Shown piece by piece: positions 16,954 through 26,000 of a stretch of 28,087 bases of DNA. Numbering within the stretch: the stretch's first letter is position 1; each line of letters opens with the position of its first letter. A program made the position numbers and the translations under genes. Location of the stretch: NCBI RefSeq assembly GCF_900549175.1, contig NZ_URNN01000026.1, forward strand, positions 1 through 28,087. Direction: 5' to 3'. The notes below the pieces were generated by a model, which ran no database searches, had not been told where the DNA came from, and saw only the letters and a program-made list of their open reading frames with translations. The stretch comes from an uncultured Prevotella sp. GTDB taxonomy: Bacteria > Bacteroidota > Bacteroidia > Bacteroidales > Bacteroidaceae.

Positions 16954-19782
16954 TTAATGTCTCTTCGGCGATGAGGCTTTCGGCGTAAAGCCATTGGAGA
17001 AATTCCGGCTACTGTTGAAATAGAACGGTTCTGTAAGTTCGTGAACAACGGCAAACGAAGACGTTTCTACATACGAAGCCCCCGTTCTTGAGGCACCGAA
17101 CAGCATGTCTCTTGTCATATAATTCACAATCTTATCATCCACAGGGTCACCGGTAGGCGAAGCCACTATATGGTGAACGAATCCGCCAAGGTCGGTAACA
17201 TCCAAGCTGCAGTCACCGCTTCCGTGAGCCACGTTTATGTTGAGGCTGATACCGAGATTGTCGGTAAGGAATGTGCTGTATGCGCGGGCCTCCACACTCT
17301 TGTCGGCATATACCGAGTTCTTCTGGAAATGATAGCGTACGAATTGTTTCATAACGTCAATCATCTTCTTTGCCTTTTCAATGTCTGCCGGATTGTCAGA
17401 GGGTTCTCCGTCCTCACCGTCAGGATACATGATACCACGTATATCATCCCACGTCGGGAGTCCGTTGTCATGAGCCAGTTTCATGGCATCGTTGTTAGGG
17501 GCATACACAGTATAGTTATATGTGTTGAAGAAACTTACATTGTTGTCCAAGCACTTTGTTTCAAAGTTTGAGAACACACGGTAAGCGTCTATCGGAGTGA
17601 TTTTTGTCTCCGGATCCGGTTCAGAAGATATTCCGGCCCAAGCCATCAGGTCTGCATCATCGAAACCGATGCACATATTAAGGAAATCACTGAACTGCGG
17701 ATTGTCATTCAGTACAGAATACACACTGCGCACCGGACCCTGTATCAACCCGTCAATCTGATAAGATGTACCGTTCTTGTTGTCCGAGCGCTCTATTATC
17801 TTCGGGCTCTCCACGCCATCGTTCAGCTGCAAGCCGCTTCCCACGGTTCCGCCAACGACATCGCCACCTGAAATCTTCACTACACCGCCATGCTTTGTCT
17901 TGTAGAAATTGTTCTCTCCAAGAGTGCTCTGCGCGTTATCCGAAGAGTTCAGCACTATCGTATTATAGTTTATGATGTCAGAGAGCTGCGCGCGTATGGC
18001 CTCCAGGTCATTTCCCTGTGTGGTATATACGCCTATACTGTCTGTTATGGTATTTGTCTCGACATCATACTTCCATTTTGAAGCCGCGATATACGGAGAA
18101 CGCGGTATTCTGTAATAACGTATGGCCACCGGCGTTCCTGTCTTCAACGATGTGGGATCGATATATCCCTTGCGGAAAGCGTCGTTGGTAGGCAGGAAGA
18201 GACCGAAGTTTGACGTCATTGTCTGCAGATAAGCGTAGTAGTCAAGATTCAGGGTAAGAGGGTCTGACGAACTGTTGGTAATGATATAGTTCACAACGCT
18301 CAAGTTGCTCTTGAACTTTGCCGGAGCCGACACTGCGTCATAACTCGTCGGAGCCACCATTTCCTTAAGTACATATATCACACCATTGTTGGCAATCTTT
18401 ATATCATAACGGTCATCCGTTTTCTTTACATAGTCGAGTGTCATGCCCATGAAGTCACCCACATCGTCGGTAATGGTGGAGAATACGCTCGGTACGCTCG
18501 TCACGAAAGCCTCTTTCATAAGATTTGAAAGGATTGGGGTGACAATGCTGATAGGAATCATGTCTATGTTCTCCAACAGGTTTTCCTCGGACACGGGCAC
18601 TCCCGTTGTCTTCAATGTTCCATACTCATCGAGAATGGATTTGCCGCTGCCTTTAAGGAAATACGTCTTCATAGCCTCGTCGTCGGGTACGAACATTGCT
18701 GCGAGGTCAGTCACACGGTCACTGTAAAGGCTCGTTGCAGACGATATGTAATAGCCGTTCCATCCCGGATCGTAAGGCAGCAGCCCTCCAGCCTCCGCCT
18801 TGTTGCTGTTGTTGAATATGGCTCCCTGCGAGTTGTTGCTCATATACCGAATCTCGAAGATGGAATCGGGACGATAGGACACATTGTTCTGTTCCGCCCA
18901 GTCAAGATAGCTCTCTGTAACCTTTCTGTTATACACAGGAACGGCATAGCGGTCGAGCATGCGGCTGAAGATGCTCGTCTCCGGAGTCTTGCGCAGCAAC
19001 TGTGCCATGTTTCCTGGGGGGTCTATCACATTGTCCACCTGATGCACATATCCATTCTGGCATGTCACATCGGCATTGATGACCTTGTTACGGAAAATAT
19101 AAGCGGACTTTCCGTCGTACTCCTCGCCGGTGAGTATGGAGAAGTCGCTTTCGGCACCGCTTGTAGTAAGTCCGCTGGTAAGCATGTAGTCACGTGTGAA
19201 ATGCACCATCATGGGTTGCGTGGCATCACCCACTACTGTTATTCCGTTGCGGTCGAAACGTGTCCACTCCGGATTGTTCTTGTAAACCTGCGACGGCAGC
19301 AACATTTCCTGCAGTGAGTCTATCACACTGAGTGAAGTGGAATGTTTCACTGCAACGCCCTTGTCAACACCGTCATTACCATTGTTCACACCCGACAGCA
19401 TGCCGGTAAGCATCGCGTTGTCAAGCATGGAGTAATAAAGCAACATTTTCTTCTGTGAGACAGATAGTTCTCCGTAACTCTTCACACCGAAACTGTTGTC
19501 ACTGCCGAAAAAGCGCTCAAACGCCTCATCATTGGCAGGAAATACGGTTTTCGATCCCGTCCGGCTCAACACTTCTCTGTAGCCCAAGTCATCCACCAGC
19601 CTCAAATAGGTTGAGAATGTACCGGTCAACTTTGTCTGATCCGGATTCTTCAATTCGTCATAGATGCTTCCTCCGAGCCAAGACGGCCTGGATTCTTCAT
19701 CCACTTCCTCATTCTTATCCACACAGGACGTTGTAAGCATTCCCGTGCAAATCAGAGAAAAACAAAAGATGAATCTCTTCAT
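16954..19782 (-). CDS. Large FAS1-repeat surface lipoprotein, 942 residues
   Basis: This is the first gene of the predicted operon and encodes a lipoprotein that appears to contain four divergent fasciclin domains. The signal MKRFIFCFSLICTGMLTTSC gives Cys20, and the following VDKNEEVDEE is strongly acidic, consistent with surface display. FAS1-like units are seen at ~38-256 (GSKTVFPANDEAFERFF; NGYVHQVDNVIDPP), ~257-478 (AAMFVPDDEAMKTYF; NNGVIYVLKEMVAP), ~490-690 (FGLFLPTNDAFRKGY; TSYQIDGLIQGP) and ~685-915 (YTVYAPNNDAMKLA; VMKQFVRYHFQKNSVY; GGFVHHIV). Each has the F/Y-x-P-N/D-D/E-A core of the family. There is no enzymatic motif. Four tandem FAS1 units suggest a binding or adhesive scaffold. 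The domain count is by eye; the third unit is the weakest. Confidence 0.82.
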   Translation of the reverse strand: MKRFIFCFSLICTGMLTTSCVDKNEEVDEESRPSWLGGSIYDELKNPDQTKLTGTFSTYLRLVDDLGYREVLSRTGSKTVFPANDEAFERFFGSDNSFGVKSYGELSVSQKKMLLYYSMLDNAMLTGMLSGVNNGNDGVDKGVAVKHSTSLSVIDSLQEMLLPSQVYKNNPEWTRFDRNGITVVGDATQPMMVHFTRDYMLTSGLTTSGAESDFSILTGEEYDGKSAYIFRNKVINADVTCQNGYVHQVDNVIDPPGNMAQLLRKTPETSIFSRMLDRYAVPVYNRKVTESYLDWAEQNNVSYRPDSIFEIRYMSNNSQGAIFNNSNKAEAGGLLPYDPGWNGYYISSATSLYSDRVTDLAAMFVPDDEAMKTYFLKGSGKSILDEYGTLKTTGVPVSEENLLENIDMIPISIVTPILSNLMKEAFVTSVPSVFSTITDDVGDFMGMTLDYVKKTDDRYDIKIANNGVIYVLKEMVAPTSYDAVSAPAKFKSNLSVVNYIITNSSSDPLTLNLDYYAYLQTMTSNFGLFLPTNDAFRKGYIDPTSLKTGTPVAIRYYRIPRSPYIAASKWKYDVETNTITDSIGVYTTQGNDLEAIRAQLSDIINYNTIVLNSSDNAQSTLGENNFYKTKHGGVVKISGGDVVGGTVGSGLQLNDGVESPKIIERSDNKNGTSYQIDGLIQGPVRSVYSVLNDNPQFSDFLNMCIGFDDADLMAWAGISSEPDPETKITPIDAYRVFSNFETKCLDNNVSFFNTYNYTVYAPNNDAMKLAHDNGLPTWDDIRGIMYPDGEDGEPSDNPADIEKAKKMIDVMKQFVRYHFQKNSVYADKSVEARAYSTFLTDNLGISLNINVAHGSGDCSLDVTDLGGFVHHIVASPTGDPVDDKIVNYMTRDMLFGASRTGASYVETSSFAVVHELTEPFYFNSSRNFSNGFTPKASSPKRH

Positions 19783-19831
19783 AATTTTCCGATTAAGTTA
19801 TTATTTTTTTAAAGTTGTTTCAGTAGCCATC

Positions 19832-19852
19832 AAATGGATCTTGCATCCATTT
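19832..19852 (-). promoter_or_regulatory. Leader hairpin in the operon 5' UTR
   Basis: AAATGGAT (19832-19839) and ATCCATTT (19845-19852) form a perfect 8-bp stem with a 5-base loop. It would sit within about 10-15 bases of the predicted transcript start, so it may stabilise the 5' end or regulate the messenger. There is no T-run directly after it, so a terminator is less likely. Confidence 0.45.
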
Positions 19853-19867
19853 TTATAGTTTTGCGTA

Positions 19868-19875
19868 CAAAGATA
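19868..19875 (-). promoter_or_regulatory. Promoter -7 box of the SusCD/FAS1 operon
   Basis: On the minus strand this reads TATCTTTG, an exact match to the Bacteroidetes -7 consensus TAnnTTTG. Transcription would start near 19861-19865, leaving a leader of about 80 bases before the ATG at 19782. No clear -33 TTTG is seen; the upstream region is instead rich in A- and T-tracts. Confidence 0.6.
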
Positions 19876-19900
19876 GCATAAAAAAACTTATAAAAAAAGT

Positions 19901-19916
19901 AAAAAGTCCACTTTTT
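19901..19916. promoter_or_regulatory. Candidate operator palindrome
   Basis: AAAAAGTCCACTTTTT is a perfect palindrome with 7-bp arms around a 2-bp centre. It lies about 40-55 bp upstream of the predicted start of transcription, where an activator would bind. A-tracts at 19880-19886, 19892-19898 and 19920-19925 flank it and may bend the DNA. AT-rich palindromes can arise by chance, so this is only a candidate. Confidence 0.35.
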
Positions 19917-20000
19917 TTTAAAAAACTCCCCCGCTCTATAATAATCTGTTCAAAGCATCATTATATATATCAAAAAAGATGGATGTTTGGCAAAAAACAT

Positions 20001-20053
20001 GGCAGGGCAACAAAAGAAAACAGGAGGCAAGAAAAAAACGCCCTGCCTCCTGT
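20001..20053 (-). terminator. Terminator of the 871-residue gene, with alternative stems
   Basis: ACAGGAGGCA (20020-20029) pairs with TGCCTCCTGT (20044-20053), and on the minus strand the stem is followed by TTTTCTTTTGTT. The same right-hand arm can instead pair with GGCAGGGC (20001-20008) through GCCCTGCC (20040-20047). The two stems share bases 20044-20047 and exclude each other. It lies about 26 bases past the stop codon. Confidence 0.65.
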
Positions 20054-20078
20054 ATTTAAGTTTTCACTCAAGTATGAA

Positions 20079-22694
20079 TTACTTTACAACATACTTCTTG
20101 CCGTTCATGATGTATATACCCTTAGACAATCCGCTGAGCGAAGTGGCGTTGGAACGTACCTTTGCACCACTGATGCTGTAGATATCGCCCTTATTCACGG
20201 TCACCTTGTCTGTATTGACATCACTGATACCGGTCTCGTAGTCTGCTATCGAGCCATAGTAGTAGAGATGGCAAGAACCTATGTAGATGAGGTTGGGGTA
20301 AACTGTTGCGCCCTCATTCTTGCGTGTCAGACCTACACGAATCTTTCCTTCCTCGAGTGCGGCCAAATCCTCAACCTTGATAACCTTGGTATATGCCTTC
20401 ACATTTCCGGGATAGTCCTGACTGGGGTTCTCAGAGTGTGTGAATTCCGGATTCCACATTGTGTAAACCTCGGTAGAATCTTCACCTGCAAAGATGTACA
20501 TATCTGTAGTAGCCTCTTCCGTTGCATCGCCCATATTCCAGTTGCGGCAGATAACCTCTGCATAGAACTCATAAACACCGGCTGCGGGAAGTTCTACATC
20601 CTGATAGATGTACTTGGTGTCTGTGGCTGTATAGCCTCTGTTGTAATAAGCGCAATATCCGTCAGTAAAGTCTGAGTTCGACTGGAACTTCCATGCACCG
20701 TTACCGGTGGTACCGTCAACAACCCATCCTGTAGCATTCTTCATTGAGAATGTTCCGTTCACCATAGGCACTTCAGACGGTGTGGCATACGATGTGTTCA
20801 CAAAACGATAAGTAACACGTGCGTCCATAAGAGTGGAGTCTGTCTGGACAAGCATGAGGGAGTCGCGCGAATCAGCGGTCTGTGCCTTGTAATAGTTTTC
20901 GGCCATTGTTATCACAGCGCCGAACTCCTCCTTACCCTTCGGGCGGGTCTCGTCTGCGAGGTCAGCCTTGCAGATGTCGATGTCCTTGCCCAGCTGGATA
21001 TACTCTACATTCACTCTCTTGTAAGCGCGCACGGCAGCGGCGAGCACATCCTTGGCGGTGTTCAGAGCCGTAAGGCACTCCTGCGAGAAAGCAGTGTTGG
21101 CGTCGAGTTCGGCCTTTGCAGCGTTGATGGCATCGTTTATCTCGGTCTTACCGAAGCAGTAAGTTGTAGAAGCGGCGTCAGCCTCGGCCGATGTGATGGC
21201 CTCCTGCAGAGCCACCCTTGCAGCGGCTACGGCATTCTCATAGAAATATCTGTCGATATAGTCTTTCTCCACGCCTATCACGCGAATCTGCATATTGTCA
21301 AAACGATATGCACCTCCACCGGTAGTATTCATATAATTGTTTTTCAGTCCTGCCGTAATATCATTGCCGGGAGAATAGAATCCTATTTTCTTGTCACCGT
21401 CTTCAGGCATGTCAAACACATTTATAAATGTGGCGGCCTTATCGGTGGGGACATTCAATGCCACCTCGTTGTCATTTATGAAATATTTCAGACCCTCCAC
21501 CGGAGTAAAATAGTCGGGAATATACCTGTTGTCGTTCTTTCCCTTTCCACTCATGAAGTAATTGCAGGCCTGTGCTTTCAAGGTGTAGAGATATTTTCCC
21601 TTGGGCAAGTCTACGGTCTGTGTGTAATATCCACCGCCGAGTTTTCCGTCGGCGGAATTCTCCTCACGCACATTAACAGTTTTGAAATTCCAGTAAGACG
21701 TACCTGTAGCGGCAGCGATACCCCACTGTCCTGTACCTGCGTCTACCGACCATCCCGGTACCAGACGCTTGTTTCCGGTGGCTACGTCATTAAAGGTGAA
21801 GTTGGTGAAGTAAGAAGAGATGTCGAGCGTGTTGGCATTGATGAAATCAGCCAGCGGCCCGTCCTCGGCGGCAAGTCCTGCAATAGTCTCCTCCACTTCT
21901 GACGCTGATGCATCCGGATTCTCCAGATAGGCGTTGAGCATCGGCAGAATGTCTCCTTCAAGCACAGCACGTGTCTCATCACCCTCTACAGAAGGTATCA
22001 GCGAAAGATAAGTGTTTATTTCGTTTATGAAATCGTTAACCATACGATCATCTCCCACCGGGGTTACTTCATAGACTCCGAAATCGCCGAAGCAGTCACC
22101 GCTTGCGAGATTGAAGAACCAGAAGTTAAGGAAACCGTCCTCGGGAGTAATCAAGTCATAAGCCAACTCAACCCATCCGTCATTACCTGTATAGGTAGCC
22201 CAGTTAGAATAGCTCGTAATACCCGTAACATCAAGTTCGGTATCCGTACGGAAAGCTATGTTCTGGTAGTTGGCATTACGGCCTGTATAATACTGTGTTG
22301 ACGAAGAGCTCCAGTCAATCGACTTTACCTTGTACATGGCCACATATTGCGTGCTGCCTGACACCGGCACCACAGCCTTGAAATTGGCGGTAACCTTGTT
22401 GGGAATCTCACTTAAGGCTGTACAGTTCACCTTGATGTTTCCCGCAGCCACCATCAGATACGGCTGTCCGTTCGGGCTGTCCACGAAATCGGGGTCGCCG
22501 TCGGTTATGGTCTTGATAGAATCGGGATTAAGCGGAGTGCCTCCCATTGTAGTGATGGCGTCGGATCCGATAAGGTTTTGTCCGACAACCTTAAACTTAC
22601 CATTGCGCGTATAGATGTAGTCGCCCACGTTATAAGCAAACGCAGAAGACACGCCCAAAGCAACAATAAGTGCTGTAAGTAAACGTTTTTTCAT
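20079..22694 (-). CDS. Large secreted protein of unknown function with T9SS-like tail
   Basis: The product is an 871-residue exported protein I do not recognise as a named family. It has a clear signal peptide (MKKRLLTALIVALGVSSAFA). Residues ~22-215 are beta-rich, ~216-290 look helical, and ~295-475 resemble a jelly-roll carbohydrate-binding module (NFTFNDVATGNKRLVPGW; YYTQTVDLPKGKYLYTLKAQA; FDNMQIRVIG). Residues ~478-565 form alanine-rich helices like a FIVAR or three-helix spacer. A second jelly-roll-like module is at ~640-815 (PMVNGTFSMKNATGWVVD; IYQDVELPAAGVYEFYAEV). The C-terminus DIYSISGAKV...LSKGIYIMNGKKYVVK resembles T9SS type A sorting tails. No catalytic motif is seen. The repeated 'GW...W.F...G.Y...Q.V.LP.G.Y' pattern suggests binding of a surface or plant glycan. 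The gene has its own predicted promoter and terminator. Confidence 0.75.
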   Translation of the reverse strand: MKKRLLTALIVALGVSSAFAYNVGDYIYTRNGKFKVVGQNLIGSDAITTMGGTPLNPDSIKTITDGDPDFVDSPNGQPYLMVAAGNIKVNCTALSEIPNKVTANFKAVVPVSGSTQYVAMYKVKSIDWSSSSTQYYTGRNANYQNIAFRTDTELDVTGITSYSNWATYTGNDGWVELAYDLITPEDGFLNFWFFNLASGDCFGDFGVYEVTPVGDDRMVNDFINEINTYLSLIPSVEGDETRAVLEGDILPMLNAYLENPDASASEVEETIAGLAAEDGPLADFINANTLDISSYFTNFTFNDVATGNKRLVPGWSVDAGTGQWGIAAATGTSYWNFKTVNVREENSADGKLGGGYYTQTVDLPKGKYLYTLKAQACNYFMSGKGKNDNRYIPDYFTPVEGLKYFINDNEVALNVPTDKAATFINVFDMPEDGDKKIGFYSPGNDITAGLKNNYMNTTGGGAYRFDNMQIRVIGVEKDYIDRYFYENAVAAARVALQEAITSAEADAASTTYCFGKTEINDAINAAKAELDANTAFSQECLTALNTAKDVLAAAVRAYKRVNVEYIQLGKDIDICKADLADETRPKGKEEFGAVITMAENYYKAQTADSRDSLMLVQTDSTLMDARVTYRFVNTSYATPSEVPMVNGTFSMKNATGWVVDGTTGNGAWKFQSNSDFTDGYCAYYNRGYTATDTKYIYQDVELPAAGVYEFYAEVICRNWNMGDATEEATTDMYIFAGEDSTEVYTMWNPEFTHSENPSQDYPGNVKAYTKVIKVEDLAALEEGKIRVGLTRKNEGATVYPNLIYIGSCHLYYYGSIADYETGISDVNTDKVTVNKGDIYSISGAKVRSNATSLSGLSKGIYIMNGKKYVVK

Positions 22695-22736
22695 CTTGTC
22701 TAATTATTTAATTTGTTAATAGTAAATTCTGTCCTG

Positions 22737-22767
22737 CAAATATAGACATTATAAATAATACAAACAA
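22737..22767 (-). promoter_or_regulatory. Promoter of the 871-residue secreted protein gene
   Basis: On the minus strand TATATTTG (22744-22737) matches the -7 consensus TAnnTTTG. CTTGTTTG lies about 16-20 bases upstream (22761-22767), a reasonable -33 element. The start of transcription would fall near 22731, giving a leader of roughly 35 bases. Confidence 0.55.
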
Positions 22768-22855
22768 GTTTTAATATGCGTTTTTTTAAATATTAACATT
22801 AACACCGTGATTATTGTCAAAAAACAAAGCAAATCATTGAAAAGAAACGGTTCTT

Positions 22856-23063
22856 CCGATGTTTGGAGTGACACCACGGGGTCACAAAGACACGGAGGTT
22901 GTTTTAAACGCAGAGATTATTTTAAACGCAAAGACGCGAAGACGCAAAGATTTCTTTTGGATTTTTTTGAGAACGGAGACACAGATTCATTATGTTCCTC
23001 TGTGTCTCCGTGTCTCTGTGTTCCAATAAAAATCTTTGCGTCTCCGCGTCTTTGCGTTTAAAA
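22856..23063. repeat. REP-like intergenic inverted repeat
   Basis: This block lies just past the stop of the PL11 gene. A 33-bp arm built on AAACGCAAAGACGC (22921-22953) is repeated inverted at 23030-23062 with one mismatch. Inside it CGGAGACACAG (22974-22984) pairs with CTGTGTCTCCG (23000-23010). A related copy, CACAAAGACACGGAGG, lies at 22884-22899. Such 'cacggagacacagag / aaacgcaaagacgc' repeats occur between genes in many unrelated bacteria. Short open frames across it are products of the repeat. On the PL11 transcript it would fold into a long hairpin. Confidence 0.8.
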
Positions 23064-23081
23064 CAATCTCTCTGTTCTCTG

Positions 23082-26000
23082 TTATTTGATAACCAGCTTG
23101 ACGCTCTTGGCCACTCCCTGACCGTTGACACGCAGTATGTACGTGCCGGATACCAGTCCGAGGGTGCCGGCATGAGCGGCAGCTTCCGATTCAGTGGAAA
23201 CGAATCCGGCCACCTGCAATCCGCTCAGCGTATACACGCCGCAACGAACTTCAGCATTTCCGGAAACCGCACCTATGCCATCGGCAAAAGTAACCACGCG
23301 CAACACTCCTGTAGGAGCGAGAAGTCCGGTGGTGTCCCAACCGAGACCGTCGGGCAGAGCCGGAAGATTGACCGTCGGCTTGCCTGTAAACGACTTCGCC
23401 TGCCAGAGGATTATCTCATCGCCAAGTTTCGGAGTGTAGGCATCGCTCAATGTTACATTAACCGTTCCGCTGAGCATAAGGTACTGGTCGGACTTGAGGT
23501 AAGTGCGCGAGTAGTTGGTGTTTGAAGCACTCTTCACATTGAGATTGACAACCGCTCCCGACTTGATGTTCAGCGTCGAGGTAACGGCAAAGAGCCCCGT
23601 TGGGTCTGTCGCACTTATCTGTCCGGGGGTCAGCGTAGCCCCGGCGTTCAGCGTCATGGACTTTACTGTGCCGAGTCCTATAACCGACGCGCCACTGTTC
23701 ACCGTAACCGAGCCTCCGATGACAGATGTCGACGAATTGAACGTTGCCAGATAAAGCGTACCGCCATTAATCGTAACATTGCCGATTGAAGACTGCGCAT
23801 TGGAAGTGCCTATTGTCCACATACCCTCGCCTTCCTTCTTCACGGGAGAGGTGAACTTGACAGTGAAATTCTGGTCGGAACCGTCAGAGCCGATGGTATA
23901 CGTTCCCGTTCCGCTCAACGTTCCCTTTCCGCTTACCGAGGCTAAAGAGAGAGACACACCATTGTTGTCGAGAATTGCGTTGTCATCAACCACAACCTTC
24001 GCATTGGGGAAGCGTGCGCCGCTGTTTTCCTGAAGCGTCACCGCATTTACGCCATAAGAGTTTGTTCCATTGTAGCAAATCTGCAATGTACCGGTAAATT
24101 TGCTCCAGTCGCCTGAAAGGTAACTGCGCACATAGCGCGGATAAACCCTGAACGTGCCTTCGCCGGCCAGTCCGCCGTGATATACACATCTGCCGTCCAA
24201 ATAAATGTTGCCCGACTTGCCCGCAGGCACGCTGAAGTTGGTATAGTCATGTATGTTTTCTGTCATGCTGTACTCCGTGTTGTCGTGGTTCAGCGTGACA
24301 TTGTTGCCATTAAACACGAGTGTGTCGGGGAAATACTTGTCACTTGCGCTGTTGGCCGTAAGCGAAGCTATGGTACCCTGTTCGAGATACATTTTTCCGA
24401 ACGAATTGCCCTTTGATATGCGCAACGTTCCGGCACCTCTTTTATATACAGGAGCCTTTACCGCCGACTTCACCGGCGCGGCAAGGTTGAGCGTGGCGTT
24501 CTGCGGAACGTCGAACGTGGCGCCGCCCTCGCCTACATTTATCGTCTGGACAGTCTTGACATCGCCCGTAACGGAGAGTGACGCACCGTTGTTGATGGTT
24601 ATGGCAGCATCTGCGCCGCCCAACGCACCGAAGTCTGTACCCTCGTCATTGGCCAGCGACCCGACGGTAAGTTTTCCTCCATCAATAACGGTTCCGCCGG
24701 TATATTCGTTGGCATTGGATATTGTTGTGCCGGCCGCACCGTTCTTTATCAGCGTGGCTCCGCCTGAAATGGCCTTGCCGGTGATATTATACTCAAGTTC
24801 GTTGTTGTTGAACACTACAGACGAGGGCGTGAGATTCTGCGCCAGCACTACCTCTCCGGTTTTTGCATCGTCGTTGAACAAGACAACGTCACCGTCAACA
24901 AAAACCTCTTCCGAACCGCCGTGGGTCTTGAAATTGCTTGTCTCCGCAAAATCCCATACAGAGCCGTTCTCACCCGTCCATATTATCTCCATGGCATCAC
25001 GCATGTCCTGCACTTCGACATACAGCTTGCCATCCTCATACACAACGACGGCCTTCACCCCGGCCAGTCCCTCTACAACGATATCATCCACATTGCCGTC
25101 CACCGCTTTCACGTCGGCAATATGATAACGTCCGGGAGTAAGCTTGTCCTCGCCTGCGGCAGGATGGCGCACAATCTTGAACACGGGAGACAGATATGCC
25201 GGACCGTTGCTCCAGTTCTTCTTGTCTATTTTCAGCGTGTTCATATTTATCTTGTCTGCCTCGAAACTTCCGCCATAAAGGTCCAATTCCACCATGGCGC
25301 CATAATTCAGTATCAACGAATCGGTGGTGATGACACCCTTGGCGTCCTTTCCGCCCGGACGGAGCACGGAGGCGTATTCCATTTCAATGCCCTTGGCAAA
25401 TGTTCCCGCACTGTTCAGCACCGCGAAACGGTTCAGCCACAGGCGGCTCGACTGCAGCGTGCCGTCGAAGTTCAGCGTTCCGGCCCACACATCGGTGGGG
25501 CCGGTGTAGGTCTGCACTACGGCAGGCAGGTTGAGCACACCGTCGCCCTGCTTCACCAGACGCATGGAGCCGGTGAAGGCCCCGCCCGTGATGGTGTGTG
25601 TGAACGTCTCGGTGGTGATATTGTTGTTGTTGTCGTGTCCCTGCACCCATGTCGGGGCATTGACGGTGAGGATGTACGGGGCTGCGCCGTCGGCCACACC
25701 CACTGTCATGTCGCCCGTCTCGCACATTATTATATGCTTGTCGTTTTCGGTCGAACCTATGGTGGCACCGTCGGCAATTTCGGTACGTCCCGTCATGGTG
25801 AGAGGTGCCGGTGCCTTGGTTATGCCCTCCAGTTCGCCGAGGAAGTAACTCGTGTGGGGTGTCTGGTTGTATCCGCACATCTGCCATACCATGGCCTGAC
25901 GGTACTGGTGGTCGTGCCACAAGGTGTAGTTGCGCCACTTTGTCGACACATTGGTGGTGTAGATGCGTATGTTGTTGTCGGCAGTGCGCATGATCACCTC

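Larger units (their letters stand above)
2511..19782 (-). other. Predicted seven-gene FAS1-SusC-SusD-FAS1-FAS1-SusC-SusD operon
   Basis: Seven genes on the minus strand are separated by 33, 24, 37, 17, -4, 14 bases in transcription order, with a single convincing promoter upstream and a hairpin terminator downstream. All seven products are predicted outer-membrane or surface proteins. Two full SusCD transporters frame a pair of FAS1 lipoproteins, and a larger FAS1 lipoprotein leads. Co-transcription is inferred from spacing only. Confidence 0.7.

Noticed and set aside
22807..23173. Short open frames on both strands reading SPRLCV / SSRLCV peptides
   Set aside because: They are translations of the REP-like repeat and overlap each other on both strands.
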